DNA from: CAIKOD01 sp035505975
Lineage (GTDB): Archaea; Halobacteriota; Methanomicrobia; Methanomicrobiales; Methanospirillaceae
Direction of reading: 5' to 3'
DNA: 21,916 bases
Assembly: GCA_035505975.1 (NCBI GenBank)
Contig: DATJQJ010000006.1
Location: 1 to 21,916 of the forward strand
Position 1 is the first letter of the stretch; each line of letters starts with the position of its first letter. The position numbers and the translations under genes were made by a program. A model generated the notes under the pieces. The model was not told the origin of the DNA and ran no database searches. It saw only the letters and a program-made list of their open reading frames with translations. This document shows, piece by piece, positions 6,401 through 12,927 of this stretch.

Positions 6401-7009
6401 TCAGGCAATGTCTATCAATTCAGCTTCTGTGATATCGATCGAGTCCCCGAGACCGTCTTTCGTTGCACTCCGGGTCATCTGCTCGCTCAAGTCCCGGTCC
6501 TCCATGACGTCCCGTATCCGTTCGAGGTAATGGTCGATGGTGTGGTCGTCCCGCTGGTCGATGACGTGGCGGTACTCCCTGAGGGTGGACGGGCTGACAC
6601 CGAGCTCTTCGCTGATCTCCTTCATGGTCTTCCCTGACTGCATCAGCGCTTCCATTTTCTCCCGGTCGAACGGCATCTTGAAGTCGAGGTCCCTGAACAG
6701 TTTCAGACGTACACGGGCCCTCGCAACGGTCTTCGAGAGCTTCTCATCCCCGAGTTCCCTGGCGATCTCTGTATCGTTTTTCCCGAGATAGTAGGCGGAG
6801 ACCAGTCTTGCAAGTTGAATCGGCTTTAATTTGGTCTTGAAAAAGCCCTGGTCGAGTATTTCCCGCATGACAAGGGCGATCTCCCGTTCCACCGCATCAC
6901 GGTCCCTGAGGGACCCGTGAATCTTTTTCATCGGCTCTACGATTTTCGTTTTGCTGGTAATGTTGGTGAACAGTTCCAGAAGCTGAATCTTACGCTTGTC
7001 TTCCGGCAT
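6401..7009 (-). CDS. Cmi4-like helix-turn-helix regulator
   Basis: 202 residues from the ATG at 7009. A GTG at 7021 would add four residues. The N-terminal half is helical and charged (LLELFTNITSKTKIVEP). The middle carries a helix-turn-helix with LVSAYYLGKNDTEIARELG followed by SKTVARARVRL. A second begins EALMQSGKTMKEISEELGVS and ends STLREYRHVI. The layout resembles the haloarchaeal conditioned-medium-induced protein 4 family as I recall it; no enzymatic domain is seen. A DNA-binding regulatory role is inferred from the two helix-turn-helices. Upstream it has a TATA-like box and a 15-nt palindrome that could be its own operator. Confidence 0.65.
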   Translation of the reverse strand: MPEDKRKIQLLELFTNITSKTKIVEPMKKIHGSLRDRDAVEREIALVMREILDQGFFKTKLKPIQLARLVSAYYLGKNDTEIARELGDEKLSKTVARARVRLKLFRDLDFKMPFDREKMEALMQSGKTMKEISEELGVSPSTLREYRHVIDQRDDHTIDHYLERIRDVMEDRDLSEQMTRSATKDGLGDSIDITEAELIDIA

Positions 7010-7055
7010 GGGTGAAACCACTCTGTGGGATTACCCGATTACATGCCCCCCTGTC

Positions 7056-7065
7056 TATTTAATAC
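7056..7065 (-). promoter_or_regulatory. TATA box of the Cmi4-like gene
   Basis: GTATTAAATA on the minus strand is centred about 51 nt before the ATG at 7009. The expected transcription start is near 7035, with a leader of about 25 nt. Confidence 0.5.
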
Positions 7066-7077
7066 TATCCATATTTG

Positions 7078-7139
7078 CCTGTAACCCGCGTGGTTTCCCC
7101 CGGAATTTCCGGGTATTGACCGGATTCGGGAGTTACAGG
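7078..7139. repeat. Inverted repeat CCTGTAAC / GTTACAGG enclosing a palindrome
   Basis: CCTGTAAC (7078-7085) is matched exactly by GTTACAGG (7132-7139), 46 nt apart. The related string GGTAACAGGG occurs again near 7181-7190. The repeat lies between the Cmi4-like gene and glyS and contains the 7099-7113 palindrome. Confidence 0.5.
7099..7113. promoter_or_regulatory. Candidate operator, palindrome CCCGGAAtTTCCGGG
   Basis: A perfect 7+1+7 palindrome sits 34-48 bp upstream of the TATA box of the Cmi4-like gene and more than 200 bp before glyS. The size and symmetry suit a dimeric helix-turn-helix regulator. The adjacent Cmi4-like protein is a natural candidate, but binding is inference. Confidence 0.4.
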
Positions 7140-7214
7140 AGCGCCAACTTTATCTCTTTGACCGGCGTAAATTACTAGATTCGGTAACAGGGGACTTTCC
7201 GGTCGCCTGATTGA

Positions 7215-7263
7215 GGATCCTGGAAAAAACAGTACGTGCAGAGAAAAAACCAGGCAGGGATCC
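7215..7263 (+). other. Imperfect stem-loop upstream of glyS
   Basis: GGATCCTGG (7215-7223) can pair with CCAGG (7250-7254) and ATCC (7260-7263), leaving a 5-nt bulge and an A-rich loop. If glyS is transcribed from the weak TATA-like TAAATTACTA near 7168, this would lie in its leader. The function is unknown. T-boxes, which control many bacterial aminoacyl-tRNA synthetases, are not expected in archaea. Confidence 0.25.
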
Positions 7264-7323
7264 GGTTTGAAACAGCTTTTTCGTCCCCCGGGTTCAACAA
7301 TCTTTGGATAAAACGGTGGTCAC

Positions 7324-9045
7324 GTGAGTGATATATATGATAAGATAAACGACCTCACAAAACGTCGCGGTTTTGTATGGCCTACATCCGAGTGCTATGG
7401 CGCCGTCGCAGGTTTTATCGATTACGGTCCTCTCGGCTCCATGATGAAGCGCAGGATCGAAGACATCTGGCGTTCCTTTTATGTCATCCAGGAGGGCTAC
7501 TACGAGATCGAATGCCCCACGATCGGACAGGAATCGATTTTTATCGCATCCGGTCATGTAAAGGGATTTTCAGACAAGATGTTCCAGTGTACCCGCTGCG
7601 GGGAATATTCACGGGCAGACCACGCAGCCGAGGGGGGTGGCGTTGCCGGAGCATCGACCATGAGTTCCGAGCAACTCCAGGAAGTACTGGCAACGCTCCC
7701 GTGCCCAGCGTGTGGGGAAGTCCTCGGAAAAGTCGATATATTCAACTTCAACCTGATGTTCCAGACAAGTATCGGGCCCGGATCGCAACGTACGGGATAT
7801 TTAAGACCTGAGACGGCACAGGGAATGTTCACCGATTTCCAGCGGCTGCTCCGGTTCTACCGCGACAAGCTCCCCTTCGGCGCTGTCCAGATCGGGAAAT
7901 CCTACCGGAACGAGATATCCCCAAGACAAGGCATGATCAGGCTCCGGGAATTTACCCAGGCAGAAGCAGAAATTTTCGTCCATCCCGATGAAAAGGACCA
8001 CCCGAAATTCGCCCGGTATGCCAGCTACGAGGTCCCTCTCTTCGGAGTCAGGCAGCAGGAGGAATGTTCGGAACCCCGGATCATGACCATGAAAGATGCC
8101 GTTGCATCGGGGATAATTGCCAACGAATACGTGGCCTACTATGTCGCCCTGACCCACCAGATGATGATCAGGATCGGGATAAAGCCAGACAGGTTACGGT
8201 TCAGGCAGCACCTCCCCGATGAACTGGCTCACTATGCAGAGGATTGCTGGGATGCCGAGATCAGGTCCGAACGTTTCGGGTGGGTCGAAACGGTTGGGAT
8301 TGCCGATCGGACCGATTACGACTTAAAAGCCCATGAAAAGCAGAGCGGCCAGTCGTTTACCGTCTTCATCCAGTATGAGAAACCGAAACGGGTGAAACGC
8401 CGCAGGGTCGTGCCCGATATGGGAATTATTGGCCCTAAATTCCGCGGAAAAGCAAAATCTGTCATTGAAGCCCTCGAGGTCTGCAGCCCGGGGCCTGATG
8501 GTGCGACCATCATCGTAGGCGACGAGGAACTGTTTATTCCTAAAGACTTATACGAGGTGCGGGAGGAAGAGGTCGATCTTCCGGGCGAGGAAGTCAGGCC
8601 TCATGTAATCGAACCGTCGTACGGCATCGACCGCATGTGCTATGCCGTGCTCGAGCAGAGTTATGACGAAGAAGTCGTCGATGGCGAGGAACGCAGGGTC
8701 CTTCGGTTCTCACCCCTGGTCGCCCCGATCCAGGTTGCCGTGTTTCCCCTGATGAGCCGTGACGGGCTGGACATCATCGCGGAAAAAATCACCCATCGCC
8801 TGCACGAGCACCACATCCTTGCCGAATTCGACGATTCCGGGGCAATCGGCAGACGCTACCGCAGGCAGGACGAGATCGGCACCCCCTTCTGCATCACGGT
8901 GGACTACGATACAAAGGAAGACCAGACCGTTACGATACGGGACCGCGACACCATGGACCAGGCACGGGTCCCGGCAGACCGGCTCCCGGAGATTATCAGT
9001 GACCTTATCGAGGGAAAAAGGAGTTTTTCCGGCATCTGTCCATGA
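7324..9045 (+). CDS. glyS: Glycyl-tRNA synthetase, archaeal/eukaryal homodimeric type
   Basis: A class II aminoacyl-tRNA synthetase of 573 residues that charges tRNA-Gly in the cytoplasm. It opens with DLTKRRGFVWPTSECYG. A zinc-site-like pair of CxxC motifs follows (C89/C92 and C127/C130). Next come RPETAQGMF (from R161) and the motif 2 region YRNEISPRQGMIRLREFTQ (around R195). Motif 3 is YGIDRMCYAVLEQ (434-437 plus flank). The C-terminal anticodon-binding domain begins VAPIQVAVFPL and includes EFDDSGAIGRRYRRQDEIG. The start is a GTG at 7324 preceded by GGTGG (7312-7316), and it gives the family N-terminus. The stop overlaps the hef start in ATGA, so the two genes are translationally linked. 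Confidence 0.97.
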   Translation: MSDIYDKINDLTKRRGFVWPTSECYGAVAGFIDYGPLGSMMKRRIEDIWRSFYVIQEGYYEIECPTIGQESIFIASGHVKGFSDKMFQCTRCGEYSRADHAAEGGGVAGASTMSSEQLQEVLATLPCPACGEVLGKVDIFNFNLMFQTSIGPGSQRTGYLRPETAQGMFTDFQRLLRFYRDKLPFGAVQIGKSYRNEISPRQGMIRLREFTQAEAEIFVHPDEKDHPKFARYASYEVPLFGVRQQEECSEPRIMTMKDAVASGIIANEYVAYYVALTHQMMIRIGIKPDRLRFRQHLPDELAHYAEDCWDAEIRSERFGWVETVGIADRTDYDLKAHEKQSGQSFTVFIQYEKPKRVKRRRVVPDMGIIGPKFRGKAKSVIEALEVCSPGPDGATIIVGDEELFIPKDLYEVREEEVDLPGEEVRPHVIEPSYGIDRMCYAVLEQSYDEEVVDGEERRVLRFSPLVAPIQVAVFPLMSRDGLDIIAEKITHRLHEHHILAEFDDSGAIGRRYRRQDEIGTPFCITVDYDTKEDQTVTIRDRDTMDQARVPADRLPEIISDLIEGKRSFSGICP

Positions 9046-11300
9046 CCTGCATCAATCACCCGCTGATACGGCCTGACGGCCTCGAATCGAGGGAATACCA
9101 GCTCTCGATCGCGATGCGGGCGCTCGATGCAAATACCCTTGTCGTCCTTCCGACGGGACTTGGAAAAACCGCCATCGCCCTCATCGTTGCGGCGTCGCGA
9201 CTCTTTAACGAAGGCGGAAAAGTCCTCATACTGGCCCCGACGAAACCACTTGTCGAGCAGCACAAAAGGTTCTTCGAGAACCTGCTCCTGCCTGCCACAG
9301 GCCGTGACCGGGATACATATTTCGCCATGTTCACCGGGGAGACCCCGGGTGTCGACCGCACCCGCGAATGGGAACAGGCAGGTGTGATTTTCGCCACTCC
9401 TCAGGTGATCAAGAACGATATCCTGGCCGGCCGCTACGGGCTTTCCGAGGTCAGCCTGCTCGTCATCGACGAGTGCCACAGGGCGGTAGGCAATTATGCC
9501 TATGTATTCATCGCAGGACAGTACCGGGTGACGGCAAAAAAACCAAGGATCCTCGCGATGACGGCATCGCCGGGCGGCCAGAAAGAAAAAGTCAGGCAGG
9601 TGTGTGCGAATATCGGGATCGAGCAGGTCGAGACGAGGACCGAACACGACCCCGACGTCAAAAAATACATCCACGAGCGGGAAATAGAAGTCATCCCGGT
9701 CGCTCTCCCCCCTGAACTCGGCAAAGCCCTGGACGCCCTCAACCGGCTCGTCGATGACCGCCTCGGGATGCTGGCGGCAACGGGCATATCGGTGCCAAAA
9801 CGGCAGCAACTCTCCATGAAGGCACTGAACGCCATCAATGCCCAGGTCCAGGAACGGATCGGCCAGCGCGATTCAAGCGGCTATGCAGCAGCATCCATCT
9901 ATGCCGAGCTTATGAAACTGAAACATGCGCAGGGCCTCGCCGAATCGCAGGGTAGCGTTGTATTAAAGGCATATCTTGCAAGACTTGCCGGAGAGGCCTT
10001 GTCTCCGAACGGTTCGAAAGCCAGCAGGAGGCTTGCGCAGGACCCGGTTTTCCTCGCCCTGATCGAGCGGACGAAAACATGGCAACATGAACTCCACCCA
10101 AAAGTCCCGTTAGTCGAAAAAGCGGTCAGGGAGCAGCTCGAGAACGCCCCGGATAGCAGGATAATCATCTTTGCCACCTATCGCGATACGGTGACGCTCC
10201 TCGTCAACCACCTTAATTCCCACGGCATCTCATGCGAACGGTTCGTCGGCCAGGCAACGAAGGATGCAGAACAGGGCCTCTCACAAAAAAAACAGATCGA
10301 CGCCCTCAGGCGTTTCAGGTCAGGGGAATTCCGCGTCCTCGTGGCGACTTCGGTCGGCGAGGAGGGGCTCGATGTACCATCCACGGACCTCGTCATATTT
10401 TACGAGGCTGTCCCGTCCGAAATCAGGAGCATCCAGAGGAAAGGGCGGACGGGCAGGAGCGGGGCAGGGAAGATCATTGTCTTTGTTACGAAAGGGACAT
10501 CTGACGAGACATTCAGGTACGTCAGCCAGTCGAGGGAACGGGCGATGGCAGAAGGGATCAGGCAGATCGGGAACGCTCTAACGCCTGGATCCGCCCAGGG
10601 CACCGCGGCGACACCGGTCCAGCTCAGTATCGGGGAATATACCGGGCAATTCCGTGATACCGAAGGCCCCCTGATCTTCGTGGACGACAGGGAGACATCG
10701 TCGAAAGTCGTCGAAGTGCTGCATACCCTTGGGGCGTCCATCGATATCCGGAGATTACCCGCAGGTGATTATGCAATCGGTGACAGGATTCTCGTCGAAA
10801 GAAAAACAACGAAGGATTTTGTCGATACCCTGGTGGACCGCGACCTCCTCGGCCAGGTACGGACGCTCTCATCCCAGGCCTTGAAACCGGTCCTGATTAT
10901 CGAGGGCGAAGACCTCTTTGGAGCGCGTAATATCCACCCGAACGCAATCCGGGGCACACTTTCCGCGATCGCCATCGATCTCGGGGTTACCGTGCTCGTT
11001 ACCCGGAACGAGGAAGAAACGGCGGCGATGCTGCTTGTCATCGCAAAACGCGAATACGAAGCCCACGGCAACCAGAGGCCGCATATAAGGAAACCCTACC
11101 AGCCGGTAAGCGGCCAGCTGGAGCAGGTGATCGCATCATTCCCTGACATCGGCCTGAAGAATGCGAGGCTCCTCCTCGGCCATTTCGGGTCCGTCCAGGG
11201 CATCGTCAATGCCGATGAACAATCGCTCGGGGACGTGGAAGGAATCGGAAAAAAGAGGGCAAAAAAGATTTATGAATTGTCCAGGCACCCTTATGACTGA
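9042..11300 (+). CDS. hef: Hef: fork-processing helicase fused to an XPF-family nuclease
   Basis: 752 residues, the full euryarchaeal Hef architecture (FANCM/XPF-related). The SF2 helicase half has the Walker A motif LPTGLGKT (36-43), the DECH box (143-146) and motif VI QRKGRTGRSG (from 465). A variable linker follows. The nuclease half has VDDRE, then GDYAIGDRILVERKTTKDF with the ERKxxxD centre at E586, R587, K588 and D592. A C-terminal tandem helix-hairpin-helix ends with GDVEGIGKKRAKKIYEL. Hef unwinds and cleaves stalled replication forks in archaea. No catalytic residue appears lost. It overlaps glyS by 4 nt and shares its last 10 nt with the convergent p27-like gene, so it probably depends on the glyS promoter. 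Confidence 0.97.
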   Translation: MTCINHPLIRPDGLESREYQLSIAMRALDANTLVVLPTGLGKTAIALIVAASRLFNEGGKVLILAPTKPLVEQHKRFFENLLLPATGRDRDTYFAMFTGETPGVDRTREWEQAGVIFATPQVIKNDILAGRYGLSEVSLLVIDECHRAVGNYAYVFIAGQYRVTAKKPRILAMTASPGGQKEKVRQVCANIGIEQVETRTEHDPDVKKYIHEREIEVIPVALPPELGKALDALNRLVDDRLGMLAATGISVPKRQQLSMKALNAINAQVQERIGQRDSSGYAAASIYAELMKLKHAQGLAESQGSVVLKAYLARLAGEALSPNGSKASRRLAQDPVFLALIERTKTWQHELHPKVPLVEKAVREQLENAPDSRIIIFATYRDTVTLLVNHLNSHGISCERFVGQATKDAEQGLSQKKQIDALRRFRSGEFRVLVATSVGEEGLDVPSTDLVIFYEAVPSEIRSIQRKGRTGRSGAGKIIVFVTKGTSDETFRYVSQSRERAMAEGIRQIGNALTPGSAQGTAATPVQLSIGEYTGQFRDTEGPLIFVDDRETSSKVVEVLHTLGASIDIRRLPAGDYAIGDRILVERKTTKDFVDTLVDRDLLGQVRTLSSQALKPVLIIEGEDLFGARNIHPNAIRGTLSAIAIDLGVTVLVTRNEEETAAMLLVIAKREYEAHGNQRPHIRKPYQPVSGQLEQVIASFPDIGLKNARLLLGHFGSVQGIVNADEQSLGDVEGIGKKRAKKIYELSRHPYD

Positions 11301-11704
11301 GAAAGGAGCGTTAACGCTTCTATCCCTTTTTTTAGCGTATTCATGAGGGAGAGGCAGCGGTCAGGATCCGGTTCGGTCGCGATACGTTCGGCAAGGGTGA
11401 TCAATGTACCTTCGAGTACGCATGCGAGAGGTGAGGTCTCACCCGTACCGGCGAGCCTGGCAGTCCCGGGTACCGCCGTAACATCCGTTTTCCTGCCACC
11501 GGCCGTTGAAGGCCTCCCGGTTTGCGCCTGTACCTTCTTTCCGGCCGCCTTTCCGCTTTCAGTTTCGCTCTCGCACAAGACACAAAACGTTCGGTCTTTG
11601 TAGGTGAACATCGGAGATCCGCAGGTTGGACATGTCTTCGAGAGCATTTTTGCCCCTTTCAGAAGATACTCGGCCATGATATCGTCGGGTTTCTTTTCCG
11701 GCAT
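11291..11704 (-). CDS. Autoantigen p27-like (SSSCA1/ZNRD2 family) zinc-ribbon protein
   Basis: 137 residues. The N-terminal domain begins MPEKKPDDIMAEYLLKGAKM and holds a zinc ribbon, CPTCGSPMFTYKDRTFCVLC (C25, C28, C41, C44), a pattern typical of the Sjogren syndrome/scleroderma autoantigen 1 family found across archaea and eukaryotes. A Gly/Ala/Thr-rich low-complexity linker (about 50-85) leads to a helical C-terminus (LEGTLITLAERIATE). The molecular role is not established. The start at 11704 fits the family. The 3' end overlaps hef by 10 nt on the opposite strand, and the gene diverges from the UPF0147 gene. Confidence 0.85.
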   Translation of the reverse strand: MPEKKPDDIMAEYLLKGAKMLSKTCPTCGSPMFTYKDRTFCVLCESETESGKAAGKKVQAQTGRPSTAGGRKTDVTAVPGTARLAGTGETSPLACVLEGTLITLAERIATEPDPDRCLSLMNTLKKGIEALTLLSQS

Positions 11705-11734
11705 GGTTTTATCATATCAGGTTGGTTTATCAAA

Positions 11735-11743
11735 CTATATAAG
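11735..11743. promoter_or_regulatory. Near-symmetrical TATA box between divergent genes
   Basis: CTATATAAG reads as CTTATATAG on the other strand, so it is a good TATA box both ways. It lies 46-54 nt before the UPF0147 ATG and 31-39 nt before the p27-like ATG. Expected start sites near 11765 (plus) and 11713 (minus) would both fit. Confidence 0.55.
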
Positions 11744-11788
11744 GCGGAATATGAGTAATAATAAGAGAGGGTCAGTGAGGCATATTGT

Positions 11789-12052
11789 ATGACTAATCCG
11801 GAAAAGACTATCGAGAACTGTGTCCAGATGCTGCAGCACATCATGGAAGATAACACAATACCGCGAAATATTCGACGTGTGGCTGATGAGACCCGCGTTC
11901 TTTTGATGAACAACAATAAGGGTATAGGTCTCCGTGCGGCCGAAGCAATATCGAAGATTGACGAGATCAGTAACGACCCCAATATGCCCGTTCACGCGAG
12001 GACACGTATCTGGGAACTCGTCTCCCAGCTCGAGACGATCCCGCTCGACTGA
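11789..12052 (+). CDS. UPF0147 family protein
   Basis: An 87-residue all-helical archaeal protein. The conserved UPF0147 features are the stretch starting MEDNTIPRNIRRVADETRVL, then AAEAISKIDEISNDPNMP and TRIWELVSQLETI. No catalytic residues are apparent and no function is known. A purine-rich GTGAGG (11775-11780) is 8 nt before the ATG and supports this start. It is a single-gene unit followed by a T-run. Confidence 0.93.
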   Translation: MTNPEKTIENCVQMLQHIMEDNTIPRNIRRVADETRVLLMNNNKGIGLRAAEAISKIDEISNDPNMPVHARTRIWELVSQLETIPLD

Positions 12053-12116
12053 TCAGTTGGGACATAGTTTGCCGGGTCCCAAAATCCCCGATGAAGACCA
12101 TTGTATACGTAACTTA

Positions 12117-12127
12117 TTTTTTTTTTT
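12117..12127 (+). terminator. T-run terminator after UPF0147
   Basis: Eleven T in a row lie about 65 nt after the stop and touch the last codon of the convergent YjbQ-family gene. Confidence 0.65.
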
Positions 12128-12551
12128 ATTCAGCCGGATCGCCAATGACGGTAACGACGACCGACCTTTCGCGTGACTGCCTGACATCGAGTTCTACAAG
12201 GACTACCTGCTGCCACGTACCGCACATCGGGGCTCCGTTTACGAACGGAATCGTAACCGATGGCCCGATCAGGGAAGCCCTGACATGGGACCTGCCGTTG
12301 CCGTCTCCCCACCTGGTATTATGCCGGTAGGTCGCATCAGCGGGTGCGAATACGCCCAGGGCCCGCATAAAATCGGCTAAAACCCCCTCCTCGTATTCGA
12401 TCGTGGTGATGGCGGCAGTTGACCCCGTGACAAAGACATTAACAAGCCCTGATCCGAGTCCGCTCTCCAGGACTGCGCAATCGACCTCTGATGAGATGTT
12501 GATGATCTGCCCTTCGCCGTGAGTAGCAAGATGAAGCGTTTTCTGGAACAT
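12126..12551 (-). CDS. YjbQ/UPF0047 family protein
   Basis: 141 residues, the usual size. The family core is clear: HGEGQIINISSEV, GSTAAITTIEYEEG, a block from HNTRWGDGNGRSHVRASLIG, and TIPFVNGAPMCGTWQQV followed by VLVELD. The conserved His, Asp and Glu of this trimeric beta-fold protein are present. Members can complement thiamine-phosphate synthase mutants, and some databases name them secondary thiamine-phosphate synthase enzyme; the true role is unsettled. ATG 12551 (MFQKTLHLATHGEG) fits the family start. It converges on UPF0147, and its promoter must lie in the gap that also holds repeat copy A. Confidence 0.92.
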   Translation of the reverse strand: MFQKTLHLATHGEGQIINISSEVDCAVLESGLGSGLVNVFVTGSTAAITTIEYEEGVLADFMRALGVFAPADATYRHNTRWGDGNGRSHVRASLIGPSVTIPFVNGAPMCGTWQQVVLVELDVRQSRERSVVVTVIGDPAE

Positions 12552-12662
12552 GGTACGGATCGTGTGGTTGCCGGGAACAGATAACGCTTGGCCTGATGTT
12601 CAGCTAACGGGCTGGCAGACGGGAGAATCCCTCGCCTGGTTCTCCATCTTAAGGTATGTCAT

Positions 12663-12812
12663 GTCGACAGGAGGGGGTTTCACCCTTTCCTGCCCTCCCC
12701 CAACAGGATAGCCGGGGGAAAGGGACAATCCGGATGAGAATTTATCAGTTCCAGCACAGTCCCTGTAGCAGCCGGGGTCGCCGCAGCGGCGGGGCGGAGC
12801 CCAGGGGGCGTC
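12663..12812 (-). repeat. Interspersed non-coding element, copy A
   Basis: On the minus strand from 12812 to 12663 this matches 20271-20421 (plus) along its length. The best block is 26 nt (12774-12799 against 20284-20309) with 24 identities. A second block is at 12721-12742. A third, CCCCTCCTGT, is at the far end. Inside, CGCCG-CTG-CGGCG forms a short hairpin, and CCCTTTCC...GGAAAGGG closes a larger stem. A separate 7-bp hairpin, GGTTTTC-TGAT-GAAAACC, lies just outside at 12814-12831. No protein frame is shared. It sits about 115 nt downstream of gyrA. Confidence 0.7.
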
Positions 12813-12906
12813 AGGTTTTCTGATGAAAACCAAATTATCAAGGCAACAATACAGACATTCGTGAGGAAGTTATTCTTTTTGGGGCATACTGAATCCTATA
12901 TGGTCC

Positions 12907-12927
12907 AAAAAATTGTACCTAAAAAAA
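12907..12927 (-). terminator. Double T-run terminator after gyrA
   Basis: On the minus strand, seven T (12927-12921) follow the gyrA stop codon directly and six more T occur at 12912-12907. There is no stem. Confidence 0.6.

Noticed and set aside
8904..9809. 301-codon minus-strand frame opposite glyS and hef
   Set aside because: It is an antisense shadow of two certain genes in GC-rich DNA, with no domain or promoter.
12600..12833. 77-codon minus-strand frame in the gyrA-yjbQ gap
   Set aside because: It runs through repeat copy A, whose other copy does not preserve the frame, so it is not coding.
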